From positions 186,001 to 250,000 of the forward strand of contig NZ_FTPD01000006.1 of assembly GCF_900156895.1 (NCBI RefSeq): a DNA stretch of 64,000 nt, given 5' to 3'. The notes below the pieces were generated by a model, which did not search any database, was not told the origin of the DNA, and saw nothing but the letters and a program-made list of their open reading frames with translations. How positions within the stretch are numbered: position 1 is the first letter of the stretch; each line of letters begins with the position of its first letter. The DNA is from Mesorhizobium prunaredense (lineage in GTDB: Bacteria; Pseudomonadota; Alphaproteobacteria; Rhizobiales; Rhizobiaceae). Shown one piece after another: positions 1 through 8,819 of the stretch. The position numbers and the translations under genes were made by a program.

Positions 1-768
1 TGGGGGATAGCGTGTCATAATCGGAACGAGCGCTCCGGAGGTCACATGGTCATACGTGATGCAATCAGGGAGCCAAGCGATGCCGAGCCCTGCCACTGCG
101 GCGGCGGCAAGCGCCGTAGCGTTATCGGCCTTGAATCTGCCCTGCGGCTGAACCGTGACGATCTTGTCGCCATCCATGAACTGCCAGGCTTCCGTCCCTT
201 GCATGAGGGCCTGATGGGTGACGAGCTCATCTGGCGTCTGAGGTGAACCGCTTGCTTTGATATAATCCGGACTTGCGACGAGCTTTCCATAGATCGGTCC
301 GATGCGCTTCGCGATCAGGTTGGAGTCCTGAAGGTACCCGACCCGGATCGCGCAGTCGAAACCCTCTGCGATCAGATCGACGAAGCGATCGTTGTAGGAG
401 GTATGGATGTGGAGCTGGGGGTGCTGATGCGCCATTTCCGCAAGCACGGGGGCGAAGTGGATCGGGCCGAAAGTAAGTGGCATCGCAACTCTCAGGCGGC
501 CGCGTAGCGCACCGGTTGGGAGGATCGTTTCCCTGGCCGTATCGATCTCGGCGCTGGCTCGGGCCGCATGATCCCTGAACGTGATCCCCGCTTCTGTGAG
601 CGCGGCGCCGCGGGTCGTTCGCGCAAGAAGCTGGACGCCAAGCTCCGCTTCAACCCGAAAGAGCCGTCGACTGACGATTGACTTGGAGACGCCGAGCCGG
701 CGCGCGGCGGCCGATACGCCCCCTGCATCGGCCACTGCGACGAATGTCTGTAGATCTTCGATGTCCAA
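1..768 (-). CDS. LysR-family transcriptional regulator, C-terminus cut by window edge
   Basis: The minus strand is open for 256 codons from a TTG at 768 to the window edge. It reads as a LysR regulator: an N-terminal winged helix-turn-helix beginning MDIEDLQTFVAVADAGG, with ARRLGVSKSIVSRR as recognition region, followed by a LysR substrate-binding domain (RLRVAMPLTFGPIHF, DCAIRVGYLQDSNLIAKR, GLGIAWLPD). No in-frame ATG lies between the upstream stop and the TTG, and the family normally begins at this point. It is divergent from the cysteine hydrolase at 924, so by the usual LysR arrangement it probably controls that gene and itself. The last few dozen residues lie outside the window. The family call is firm; the effector is unknown. 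Confidence 0.85.
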   Translation of the reverse strand, partial: MDIEDLQTFVAVADAGGVSAAARRLGVSKSIVSRRLFRVEAELGVQLLARTTRGAALTEAGITFRDHAARASAEIDTARETILPTGALRGRLRVAMPLTFGPIHFAPVLAEMAHQHPQLHIHTSYNDRFVDLIAEGFDCAIRVGYLQDSNLIAKRIGPIYGKLVASPDYIKASGSPQTPDELVTHQALMQGTEAWQFMDGDKIVTVQPQGRFKADNATALAAAAVAGLGIAWLPDCITYDHVTSGALVPIMTRYPP

Positions 769-923
769 TTCGGCGTTCCTCGTTTCGCGACACAGCTTGC
801 CTGACTATGGCACTACCGCATCACCCAAAGGAACAGCAAATTGCGGCAAGGCAACGTCGCCCGCCGGCGCATGTCTCCCCGTGAACCCATTGCCGTCCAC
901 AACGGCAGAGAAAGGAAGTTTTG

Positions 924-1574
924 ATGACCCCTCGTAACGGCCTTGATTCACTTCTTCGTCCTGAAGACTCGGTCCTCGTTCTGATCGATCACCAACCTTA
1001 TCAACTCGCGAACCTGAACAGCCACGATCCGCATATGGTGGTCAACAACACGACCGCGCTGGCGAAGCTAGCAAAAGCCTTCAATGTTCCGACCATTCTC
1101 ACCAGCGTGATCGCGGCGCGCGGTGGACTTCTCTTTAAGCAGATCACCGACGTATTTCCGGACCAAGAAGTCATCGATCGCACCTGGGTGAACACCTGGC
1201 AGGACGAGAATGTGGTGAACGTCGTCAAGGCGACCGGCCGCAAGCAACTGATCATCGCCGGCCTGTGGACCGAGGTCTGCGTCGCAATGCCTGTCATCCA
1301 GGCCGCCGGCGAAGGCTGGGACGTGACCGTGATCACCGACGCGTCGGGCGGGATTTCGAAGGAGTCTCACGAAGTTGCCATCCAGCGCATGGCCGCGGCC
1401 GGCGCGAACGTGATGACCGTGATGGCGCTCGCTGGCGAATGGCAACGCGATTGGGCGCGCACCGAGCATGTCGAGGAGTTGACCGAGATTCTTATCCAGC
1501 ACTTCGGCGGCAGCGGCATCGCGTATCTTTGGGAGCAGCAGCTGCTCAACACGCCGGTGCCGAGCGAAGGCTGA
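924..1574 (+). CDS. Isochorismatase-like (YcaC-type) cysteine hydrolase
   Basis: A 216-residue protein of the isochorismatase-like hydrolase superfamily. The fold signatures are visible: LVLIDHQPYQ with the nucleophile-assisting Asp near residue 22, KATGRKQLIIAGLWTEVCV with the catalytic Cys near 119, and a C-terminal RMAAAGANVMT segment. The pattern LIDHQPYQ...NNTTALAK...GLWTEVC is closest to the YcaC subgroup, whose physiological substrate is unsettled. A TTG at 921 is possible, but ATG 924 sits a good distance after AAGGAAG (912-918). The divergent LysR gene suggests inducible expression. Cytoplasmic; no signal peptide. It could act on amides or hydroxamates, but the sequence alone does not say. 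Confidence 0.85.
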   Translation: MTPRNGLDSLLRPEDSVLVLIDHQPYQLANLNSHDPHMVVNNTTALAKLAKAFNVPTILTSVIAARGGLLFKQITDVFPDQEVIDRTWVNTWQDENVVNVVKATGRKQLIIAGLWTEVCVAMPVIQAAGEGWDVTVITDASGGISKESHEVAIQRMAAAGANVMTVMALAGEWQRDWARTEHVEELTEILIQHFGGSGIAYLWEQQLLNTPVPSEG

Positions 1575-2466
1575 TCCGGGCCGGGATGGCGAGCATTTCG
1601 GTGAGCGTCGGGCCGCGGCCCGGGTTTGCGCCGATGCCGATAAGCGCTCGAACTTTTAAAATGTCGAATACCGACGCGTCCTAAGTCGGCGACACAGCAC
1701 TTCAGCAACCATCGGCTCTCGCCGCTTCGGAAAGGCATCAGTTCGCAGACTGTCATCGAGGCAGCCTGTTGAACTCACAGCGAGATTTGATCCGGGATCG
1801 CTACCATTGCGCCAGAATTTGGTAATCAGAACGTCAAAAAAATCTGGCAGCGCGAGCCTGTTTCGCTCACACCCGAATTCGGCGGTCCCGATCAGCCGGT
1901 GGTTCGCCTTGAGTCAGTGCTGCGATAAGCAGAGAACAATCCAATTCCTCAGGGAATGAAAACCTTAGGTCACTCTGAGTCGCCATACGAAGCGACCTCA
2001 ATCTTGCTGTCTTCGCGGCGCGTTCGGCGCGCTCAGCCTCAGCCATCACCTTCGCGGAGCGACTGATTTTCCTATTTTCCAGCCAACACATCTGTTCGAT
2101 CCCACAAAAATTTCTTCTCGGACGCTCCCCGTAGTTTCCAGGCGGATTTTCGCGACTAACAAGGCCAGTTCGGATCCGATTCCGCCTTTCCTCTTCGCCA
2201 GGCCCTTTTCGCGCCGGTGCACCTTCATGCCCTGACTCAATTGCGATTGTCGCCCTTCGTTGTGATGAAGTCGGTTCGATCAGTGACGCTAAGATCCGCG
2301 TTGCCGCCAGGCGCGAGCCGATCGCCTTGGCAACAGCCGTTGGCTTGGCGCGCGGCGCCAACGCGCGAGTAGCCCGAGCCGTGCAAATCATACTGCTGAC
2401 GCTCGATGTGGCTCGCTCTGGCCGGCGCCTATCTGGGGCCATCACCAGGATCGCCGCGGCAAATGA
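1575..2466. other. Gene-poor stretch with one weak minus-strand ORF
   Basis: No convincing intact gene. A minus-strand frame (1867-2445) is open and ends with a stretch containing AEAERAERAAKTARLRSLR, a charged Ala/Arg/Glu helix of the kind seen in short rhizobial hypothetical proteins. The rest of that frame is low-complexity Arg/Ala/Pro and looks like an antisense artefact. If anything is expressed it is probably only a 70-80 residue protein starting near the MAEAERAER methionine (about 2070). No repeat, RNA gene or IS end was recognised. Confidence 0.3.
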
Positions 2467-2646
2467 CTAGCGGAACAGATACTTTGATACCTCTGGATTG
2501 CCTCGTCTCCACATAACGTTATCCAGAAAGTAGTGATGCACGTTGATGAATATCCACGCTATGAAGAGGAACAGCGACGAGCCGAACACCTCTTTGTTGT
2601 AAGGAACCAAAACGGACAACGCGATCGGGACTCGCACGGACGTGCG
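2467..2646 (-). pseudogene. C-terminal relic of a His-rich integral membrane protein
   Basis: An open minus-strand frame of about 59 codons ends at a TAG (2467-2469). It has no plausible start and no N-terminal part. It encodes a hydrophobic helix followed by FINVHHYFLDNVMW and a polar tail. The motif N-x-HHY-x-x-D-x-x-x-W matches the C-terminus of the intact membrane protein at 7763-8812 (NFHHYIVDSRIW), so this is best read as the surviving tail of a diverged homologue. A stop in the same frame (about 2647-2649) and then the end of the SMI1/KNR4 gene lie immediately upstream, so the remainder was lost by deletion. Confidence 0.6.
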
Positions 2647-2664
2647 TCACCGAAATACGTGCCG

Positions 2665-3486
2665 TCATAGGAAGGGGCCAGGTACGCCCAGAAGGCTTCG
2701 TGCGCCTTCGTGGAAGTCGTTTGATGGGGGGGCTTTCAATCGGAACCGGCGCAGCACTGGCTCTTCCGCCGCTTCCAATCTGAAATTGCCGCTTTCCAGC
2801 AGGCCGGCGATCCACTCGAGGAACTTGCCAAGGGATTCCGCAAGCACCGCCTTCACGTCTTCGTCGCGCCCAAAGAGGATGACCTGGCCGACGCGACCGC
2901 TGGGCCAGGGATCGAAATCGAGACCGATATGATTGCCTGAGCCATCATGGGTCAGCGGTATCCATCGCGGATTGATATAGGCCGGGTCAACCGCGTGTTC
3001 AGGCCACGCCCCTCCGGGAATTTCATAGCGATTGCCGCCGAAATCGGCGAGCACATCGACCCAGGCTTTCCATTGCGCCCCTGCCTGATGCAGCGGCAGC
3101 AGCGGATGCCCAAAGATATGGCCCCGACGGTCGTCGTTTTCGCCGTCGTGCCATCGGTATAGGTCGCGATAGGCGCGCGGCATCTTGAGGCCGATCAGGC
3201 GCTCGAACGCATCCAGTTGCGCGTCCGTGGCCGGCGGATTGAACACATATTTGTCTGGCGGCAGATGGGCAGCATACCAGGCATCAAGGCGCGCAAGCAC
3301 CGGCGCGATATCTTCCTCCAGCAACGGCTTCGCCTGTCCCGGCGGTCGTTTGGGACGGCTGGTTTCAGCCATGGGGGATTTTGTCCTGATTTGCCGCCTT
3401 GCGCACATGGTAGGAAGCAGCCCCGCAAGGATCAGGGCTCCGAAGATAGACGCACCGATCAGCACATTGCGCCTGCTCCGATCCAT
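2665..3486 (-). CDS. SMI1/KNR4 (SUKH) family protein with N-terminal membrane anchor
   Basis: A protein of about 273 residues. It starts with a short basic stretch and a hydrophobic segment (RRNVLIGASIFGALILAGLL) that looks like a signal anchor. The body is of the SMI1/KNR4 type: ATDAQLDAFERLIGLKMP, RDLYRWHDGEN, then WIPLTHDGSGNHIGLDFDP and GQVILFGRDE, which are the usual order of blocks. SUKH proteins include immunity proteins of contact-dependent toxin systems, but many are housekeeping. No toxin gene is adjacent, so an immunity role is only a possibility. The open frame extends to 3651; 3486 was chosen because translation there begins MDRSRRN just before the anchor (3495 is an equal alternative). 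Confidence 0.75.
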   Translation of the reverse strand: MDRSRRNVLIGASIFGALILAGLLPTMCARRQIRTKSPMAETSRPKRPPGQAKPLLEEDIAPVLARLDAWYAAHLPPDKYVFNPPATDAQLDAFERLIGLKMPRAYRDLYRWHDGENDDRRGHIFGHPLLPLHQAGAQWKAWVDVLADFGGNRYEIPGGAWPEHAVDPAYINPRWIPLTHDGSGNHIGLDFDPWPSGRVGQVILFGRDEDVKAVLAESLGKFLEWIAGLLESGNFRLEAAEEPVLRRFRLKAPPSNDFHEGARSLLGVPGPFL

Positions 3487-3859
3487 CACGGACATTCCGG
3501 CGCGATTGATCGGCGCCGCCACACAAGCCCTGAAGGCATCGCAGGTCTCGGCCCGAATTCGTTTGCCGCCATTCAAACGAAGTCCGAGTCTGGCGGGTAA
3601 CGGTTGTCCATGATTACCTTCATAGCAGACACTTATACCAGAGATCACCAATAGCGACTCATAGCGAGGGCAGTTCGAGCCTTGGAAGACGATCCGTCAA
3701 TCGAAATCGAATCGGTGCACGAGGACTACCAGGCGGGCATCAGTGATCCCGACTGGAGAGAATGATCGCCGACGTATATCGGCGGATGACCGGAATGAGG
3801 GCAGCCCTTTGCAGGGGCGAAGCTTGCGCGCTAGTATCTGCAAAACGGGAGGGGGACTA

Positions 3860-3949
3860 ATGCCACGAATTGAGCGAGTAGAAACCCGCAAGCGCGGATT
3901 TCTGGCCTTCAACGTGTTGATGGGCATCATCGAGCGCACCATCGACTAG
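3860..3949 (+). CDS. Short ORF, probably a truncated KRGF-motif small protein
   Basis: A 29-residue frame preceded by a strong purine run (GGGAGGGGG, 3848-3855) begins MPRIERVETRKRGF and continues into a short hydrophobic piece, then a stop. Small rhizobial proteins with a conserved basic VETRKRGFFGW-type start followed by one or two membrane helices are familiar; here only the start is recognisable, so the gene may be truncated. No partner gene is evident. Low confidence that it is functional. Confidence 0.35.
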   Translation: MPRIERVETRKRGFLAFNVLMGIIERTID

Positions 3950-4021
3950 CTATGACCGCAAGACACTCCGGCGACGTTCTCTCGACTGTGTGCGCAATAG
4001 CGATGTTGTGGGAGCACCACT

Positions 4022-4558
4022 TTGTTCATTGACTACTACGAACTCCTAGAAATCAGCCCGAACGCCAACTCGGAAACGATAGAACGGGTATTTCGTTATT
4101 TTGCTATGCGCTACCATCCCGACAATCAGGATACCGGGGATGCATCACGCTTCAGTGAAATCGCGGAGGCCCATAATACTCTCAAAGATCCGGTCAAACG
4201 CGTGCAGTACGACATTCAGTATAAAGACCATCTGAAACTTCGCCACGAGTTGATTGAGGAAGTCAGCAACACTAAAGGAATCGAACGGGACGGCGTCATT
4301 CAGGCCAAACTGCTCTCGCTACTTTATGTCAAACGCCGACAAGACGTCAACAATCCTGGCATTGGCGATGAAGAACTCGAACGCATGTCGGGCTGTCCGC
4401 GTGAACATCTGGAGTTTCATCTCTGGTATCTAAAAGCAAAAGGCTGGATAGGAAGGGTCGAAAACGGGATGTTCGCGATTACCGTAGAAGGCATCGATCG
4501 CGCCAATGCCGAACATCGTCGTGACACCTCCACCAGACTACTGAATCATACCGGCTGA
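4022..4558 (+). CDS. J-domain (DnaJ-like) protein
   Basis: A 178-residue protein with an N-terminal J domain: DYYELLEISPNANSETIERVF, then MRYHPDNQDTGD with the HPD tripeptide at residues 32-34 that stimulates Hsp70 ATPase, then AHNTLKDPVKRVQYD. There is no Gly/Phe region and no zinc finger, so it is a type III (J-domain only) co-chaperone. The C-terminal 90 residues (VIQAKLLSLLYVKRRQD, CPREHLEFHLWYLKAKGWI) resemble a winged-helix domain seen after J domains in some bacterial proteins. The start is TTG at 4022, seven bases after GGGAG; no in-frame ATG exists. Likely cytoplasmic. Confidence 0.8.
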   Translation: MFIDYYELLEISPNANSETIERVFRYFAMRYHPDNQDTGDASRFSEIAEAHNTLKDPVKRVQYDIQYKDHLKLRHELIEEVSNTKGIERDGVIQAKLLSLLYVKRRQDVNNPGIGDEELERMSGCPREHLEFHLWYLKAKGWIGRVENGMFAITVEGIDRANAEHRRDTSTRLLNHTG

Positions 4559-4730
4559 CGAGTGGAAGCTCGCGTGCCAGCGCCCCTTGGATTAGCTCTT
4601 AGGAGCCCGTTCCGGCTGGCCGCTCTCAGGTTAACCCTCAGTTAAGGATAGTCTTGCCGGTAGGCTGGCAACAATATTTACTCAGATGCCGAAGGGGCGG
4701 CCGGGCGTCCTTTTAGAGGGTTGGGTGGAT

Positions 4731-5717
4731 ATGGGGTCAATTCGCCGCTTGGTCTGCTTATCGCTGAGCTTAACAGCGCTGATCGCGGCGGCATCCTTTG
4801 TCTGGCTTCCACATTCGAAGGTGTACATCGATCCCTCGAACGCTTGGCTCGTCACGAAGGCCTTCTGCGTCGTCGCTGGTCTCTACGGCGTGGTCGGCTT
4901 GGTGGCCCGGCGAGTCCGGGGCGATGAAACAGGTCCAGCCAGGTTAATCGGACGTCTGGCCGGAATGGCGCTGACGCTCCTGAACCTGTGTGCGATCACA
5001 ATACCTTTCGGCTGCGCTTTTGGGGTTTTCATCTGCCTGGCGTCCGCTAACGGCAGGCCCCTGATTGACGGCGATCTGGCGGCGATCGACCTGGCGCTCG
5101 GCTTCGACTGGCCTTCTTTCCTTGCGCTGACCAATCGCAACCCGACGATCAGCGCAATCCTGGTGGCAACTTACCATTCGGCAGGCTACCAGATGCTGGC
5201 GCTCGCTCTGGTTCATGCCTCCATGGGCCGGCTGGACCGGCTGCTTGAATTCTCGGTCGCCTGCGCGGTTTGCCTGACGATCACCGGCACAATCGTCGCG
5301 CTATTCCCAGCAGAGGGTGCCTACGCCTATTTCAAGCCGACCGCCGAGACGTTCAGCAATTTCACCACAGATGCTGGGATGTGGCACTACCCGACGTTGC
5401 TGAAGCTTCGATCAGGCGAGCCATTCGCCATTGTCTTGAGCGAGGCGCAACCGCTGGTCACGTTCCCCTCGTTCCACTCCAGCATCGGCGTTCTGGTCGC
5501 CTATTCCGTGCGCTGGTGGCGCTTTGTCTTTTGGCCGGTCGTGCTGTTGGAGGCTGTCATGATCGTGAGCACGATCCCCGAAGGCGGACATCACTTGATC
5601 GACCTGATAGCTGGGATAGTGGTCGCGGCAGTGTCGATCTTCGTCGTGAGGTCCGTCCTCGCCACTCGATCTGCACCGGCCGTCCCGATGACCTCTAGGC
5701 CACTATCCAACTCTTGA
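4731..5717 (+). CDS. PAP2-superfamily membrane phosphatase
   Basis: A polytopic membrane protein of 328 residues (from MGSIRRLV) with at least six hydrophobic segments. It carries late PAP2 (type 2 phosphatidate phosphatase) motifs: TFPSFHSSIGVL, which supplies the Ser-x-His of motif C2, and EGGHHLIDLIAG, which supplies the His...Asp of motif C3. This layout is typical of inositol-phosphorylceramide-synthase-like and lipid phosphate phosphatases. The frame opens at 4686, but 4731 follows a GAGGG/GGGTGG purine stretch and begins just before the first helix. A relic closely resembling its last 60 residues lies at 7426-7645. Its neighbours include two acyltransferase-3 genes, so a role in lipid or polysaccharide modification is plausible (inference). 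Confidence 0.8.
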   Translation: MGSIRRLVCLSLSLTALIAAASFVWLPHSKVYIDPSNAWLVTKAFCVVAGLYGVVGLVARRVRGDETGPARLIGRLAGMALTLLNLCAITIPFGCAFGVFICLASANGRPLIDGDLAAIDLALGFDWPSFLALTNRNPTISAILVATYHSAGYQMLALALVHASMGRLDRLLEFSVACAVCLTITGTIVALFPAEGAYAYFKPTAETFSNFTTDAGMWHYPTLLKLRSGEPFAIVLSEAQPLVTFPSFHSSIGVLVAYSVRWWRFVFWPVVLLEAVMIVSTIPEGGHHLIDLIAGIVVAAVSIFVVRSVLATRSAPAVPMTSRPLSNS

Positions 5718-5944
5718 AATCCGCCGCAGCATGCAAAGCAGGACGATCGCCTCGCAGGTCGCGCGACAGGCGGTCCAGCGCCTCGACGACCGTCGCGCGC
5801 CGCCTGCCGAGCAAGGGCCTCGACGAGACGCGCCAGCCCTTGCAAATATTCGAGGCCGCTGTCTTCTCGGCGATCCCGGCGTCGAGCGATCGTGACGCCA
5901 TTGTCGCCGACTTCAAGGCCTGGGTAGAGGCCTAAAGTGGCTGG

Positions 5945-6928
5945 CTAGGCCGCGGCGGGGAAGACTCGCACGCGGCCAAGCCACCAGCGGAGCGGAAGTT
6001 CGAAGCGGACATACATCCGCCATGCGAAGAGGACGGACGTTCCAACACCTATCGCGATGATGAGGTCCGGATTGATCGGGTAGGACATCCAGACGACCAG
6101 TAGAAGCGATATCGGCAGGGTGTGGACGAGATATAGCATGTAGGAGGCATCACCAAGGATCGTCCACGCGCTCGGGTTTGCCTCGATATGCATCGTGCCG
6201 AAGACGATCAGTGCGGCCGGCACGCCGTACACCAGAACGCGCTGGAACCCTCCCACGCCTTCGAGGAATTCCATGGTACCGCCTTTCGGAGCGATCCCGA
6301 CGAAGCCGGCGCCGGTCATAGCGATGATGCCAATCGTGAGGCACCATACGCCGCGCGGCAGTTTCGGTGCATAGGCAAGTGCGACGCCGAAGGCGAATTC
6401 GATGATCAGCGGATTGCCGAGAAACTGGAACACCGGACCAGCTGAGCGATATGCCATCGCGAATCCGAATATGCCGAGAATGCCTAAGAGCAGCCGCCGG
6501 TCGATCAACACGATGGTGGCCGCCGCATAGAACAGCATCTCGAAGCAAAGAGTCCACGCTGAGGGAAGTGCCGGCGCCGTCATCTGATCAGTGGCTGGCC
6601 AGAGGAAGACGGTCGCTACCGCATCCCGCCATCCGAAGCCTGCCTTGCTCGCAATTATCGCATACGGGATGCTTAGCAGCAGATAGAGCGGGACGATGCG
6701 CCGGAACCGCCGCCATGCGAACGCTTGCCAAGTCAGGCCAGGCGCTGTTTTGGCAATGATCACGCCCGATATGACGAAGAAGATGTCGACGCCGGCCCTC
6801 CCGGCGACCTGGAAATCATGAGGCAACAGGCCGTTTGACCCTGTGGCGGCCATCGCCGTTTGCGCGGCATGGACGTAGACGACCATTAGAGCGGCAACGA
6901 ACCGCAGTATTTGTAGAGACCAGATCAA
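5945..6928 (-). CDS. Acyltransferase 3 (OatA/ExoZ-like) membrane protein
   Basis: Integral membrane O-acyltransferase family. The opening LQILRFVAALMVVYVHA has the conserved Arg and His on helix 1, followed by GRAGVDIFFVISGVIIAK and RRFRRIVPLYLL. About ten hydrophobic segments and a closing LGDASYMLYLVHTLPISL are all typical. These enzymes move acetyl or other acyl groups to envelope sugars, lipids or Nod-factor-like molecules; the substrate cannot be told. Both available starts are TTG: 6964, with no clear ribosome site, and 6928, eight bases after GGGG and nearer the usual N-terminus; 6928 is preferred. It is transcribed towards the PAP2 gene. Confidence 0.8.
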   Translation of the reverse strand: MIWSLQILRFVAALMVVYVHAAQTAMAATGSNGLLPHDFQVAGRAGVDIFFVISGVIIAKTAPGLTWQAFAWRRFRRIVPLYLLLSIPYAIIASKAGFGWRDAVATVFLWPATDQMTAPALPSAWTLCFEMLFYAAATIVLIDRRLLLGILGIFGFAMAYRSAGPVFQFLGNPLIIEFAFGVALAYAPKLPRGVWCLTIGIIAMTGAGFVGIAPKGGTMEFLEGVGGFQRVLVYGVPAALIVFGTMHIEANPSAWTILGDASYMLYLVHTLPISLLLVVWMSYPINPDLIIAIGVGTSVLFAWRMYVRFELPLRWWLGRVRVFPAAA

Positions 6929-6945
6929 GCAGAATGCCCCAAAAG

Positions 6946-7425
6946 CCCGTCTTTTATTATTCAACCACTTGGCAGGCGATCGCGCAAGGCGATGTCTGCA
7001 ACCTGCCCGCGAGGGTAGAATGGAACTGCCATGCTTGTTCAGCTGATAGCGCCGAGATCAACACGCCTGTGCGCCGCTGCCACTTCATGGCACAGATGTC
7101 TGTCGAGAGCGGCGGATTTCGCATCGTCGAGGAAAATCTGCGCTATTCGGCCAAGCGGCTGAGGCAAGTATGGCCGAACCGTTTCCCCTTCGCCAACAAT
7201 CCGACGGCGCAAGGTCTATGGCGGCCCGAACGACGGATGGGTCAACCGCGGCGCGGGCCAAAGCAGATCACCGGCAAGGACAATTGCCGCGAGTTCGGTC
7301 GCATGATCGGCGTCGATCTGGTCAAGACCCGGACGCGCTTCTCGACCCGGTGGTCGGCATCAGGGCGGCAATCGCGTTCTGGAGTAAAAGCGGCTGCAAC
7401 AAGCCGGCAACGCCCCGTGGCCGAC
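6946..7425 (+). pseudogene. Decayed GH19 chitinase-like endolysin
   Basis: Three plus-strand frames read in turn give a recognisable family 19 glycoside hydrolase. Frame 1 has HFMAQMSVESGGFRIVEEN (the catalytic Glu region) and LRYSAKRLRQVWPNRFP. Near 7217 it shifts to KVYGGPNDGWVNRGAG, returns near 7257 to GPKQITGKDNCREFGRM, and shifts again near 7333 to DPDALLDPVVGIRAAIAFW and then SKSGCN. At least three indels therefore break one gene. Such phage-type lysozymes normally sit beside holins or tail genes; none remains here. It is probably a leftover of a prophage or gene-transfer module. Confidence 0.75.
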
Positions 7426-7645
7426 TCAGCGGCCCGCTTCCGATCCCACCGCTGATCTCGCGACGCTGTCGGCCTTTCCGCGTTCATATGCGCCAATCAT
7501 TCTCACGGCAAAGATCGAAGCCACGCCAACCATTGCGCCAGCGAGCACATCAATCAGGTGATGCCCACCCTCGGGAAGGGTGCCGATTATCATCAGGGCA
7601 TTCAAAACAGCTATCGGCCAGGCAAAGGCCGGCCGGCGCGCGAGC
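7426..7645 (-). pseudogene. C-terminal relic of a second PAP2 phosphatase
   Basis: Read on the minus strand, about 70 codons ending at a TGA (7426-7428) give a hydrophobic helix, then TLPEGGHHLIDVLAG and another helix ending SIFAVRMIGAYERG. This is PAP2 motif C3. It aligns well with the end of the intact PAP2 gene at 4731-5717 (TIPEGGHHLIDLIAG...SIFVVR). No start and no motif C1 or C2 is present, so it is a truncated paralogue. Its end abuts the GH19 relic on the opposite strand, which marks an old junction. Confidence 0.65.
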
Positions 7646-7762
7646 TGATCATTGCTGACCGATCTGGTTGACGGATTTTACCATCCCCGGGGACAAGCCG
7701 TGGACGTCGGAGACGGAGTCCCCTACACTTCGTCAGCAAGGGGTTTCTACGGGGGGTTGGGG

Positions 7763-8812
7763 ATGACCGATATTGCGGTTCCTTTAAAGCGTGTGGAGTG
7801 GGCATGGTTGCGCAATCCGCGCTTTGACCTTTCCTTCATTCTGGGCCTTCCGGTGCTGGCATTTCTCACCGGTTTCGTCATCCTGTTGCAGCCTCGGTTC
7901 TTCTATCCGATCCTGATCGTCGATCTCTGGTTTCTGGGCTACCACCACGTCATCGCCACCTATACGCGGCTCTGCTTCGACCGGAAGAGCTTTGCCGAGC
8001 ACTGGCCTTTGCTCGTTGTCCTGCTCCCCGTCGTCGCGGCAGCAACGATCGCCGTCGCTTACGGTTTCGGTCTCTGGACCATCGTGTCGGTCTATTTCTA
8101 TTGGCAGTGGTTCCACTACACCCGCCAAAGCTGGGGCATCTCGCGCACATTTCGCGGCAAGCAGCGAAGTGCGTTGTACGAGGACGGCTGGCTCGACCAA
8201 GCAATTTTCTATGCGCTGCCGATCCTTGGCATCCTCCATCGGTCGCACCAAGATCCGGGCCTTTTCATCGGGATGGAACTGCGTGTCGTGCCTGTCGCCT
8301 CCATTGTCGAGCAGGCAGCGGCCGCAGTGACCATTGCACTGCTGCTCTTCTGGCTCGCGCGTCGGTTTCAGGCGGTGCGGCAGGATCGGCTCGCATTGGT
8401 CCACACAATATACATGGCGACTCATTTTGCTGTCTTTGCCGTGGCCTACATCCTGATCACCGACGTCACGATTGGCTGGCTGGTGATCAACATGTGGCAC
8501 AACGCGCAATACGTGCTTTTCGTCTGGATGTTCAACACGCGCCGCTTCAAGGACGGGATCGACCCTGATGCGCCTTTCCTCTCCTACATCAGCCAGCCTA
8601 GTCGGCTCTGGCTCTACATGACGACATGCATCCTGATCACCGGCGTGCTCTACTGGGCGGTGCTCGGCACCCTCGACGTGCTGTTTTTTGCCGGTCTGTC
8701 GATGACGATCGTGATCTACCAGATCGTCAATTTCCACCACTACATCGTCGACTCGAGGATATGGAAGGTCCGCAAGAAGCCGATCAGGCGCACGCTCGGG
8801 CTTGAGGAGTAG
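7763..8812 (+). CDS. His-rich polytopic membrane protein of unknown function
   Basis: A 349-residue protein with about eight hydrophobic segments. Histidine-bearing motifs sit at membrane borders: WFLGYHHVIATYTR, YWQWFHYTRQSWG, INMWHNAQYVLFVW and NFHHYIVDSRIWK. Such clustered intramembrane His residues recall metal-dependent membrane oxygenases or hydroxylases, but no family was recognised with certainty. ATG 7763 follows GGGGGGTTGGGG; the frame is open further upstream. The next gene, an acyltransferase 3, starts just after its stop, so the two are probably cotranscribed and may act on the same lipid or glycan. A relic of a homologue lies at 2467-2646. Confidence 0.65.
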   Translation: MTDIAVPLKRVEWAWLRNPRFDLSFILGLPVLAFLTGFVILLQPRFFYPILIVDLWFLGYHHVIATYTRLCFDRKSFAEHWPLLVVLLPVVAAATIAVAYGFGLWTIVSVYFYWQWFHYTRQSWGISRTFRGKQRSALYEDGWLDQAIFYALPILGILHRSHQDPGLFIGMELRVVPVASIVEQAAAAVTIALLLFWLARRFQAVRQDRLALVHTIYMATHFAVFAVAYILITDVTIGWLVINMWHNAQYVLFVWMFNTRRFKDGIDPDAPFLSYISQPSRLWLYMTTCILITGVLYWAVLGTLDVLFFAGLSMTIVIYQIVNFHHYIVDSRIWKVRKKPIRRTLGLEE

Positions 8813-8819
8813 TTTTGCT

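Noticed and set aside
2519..2815. Minus-strand 98-codon frame near the SMI1/KNR4 gene end
   Set aside because: It is out of frame with both the SMI1/KNR4 gene and the membrane relic and has no homology.
5714..5935. Open frames on both strands between the PAP2 and acyltransferase genes
   Set aside because: The ends AADFKSW and IVADFKAWVEA look coding at first, but no family is recognised and the two strands mirror each other; kept as undetermined.
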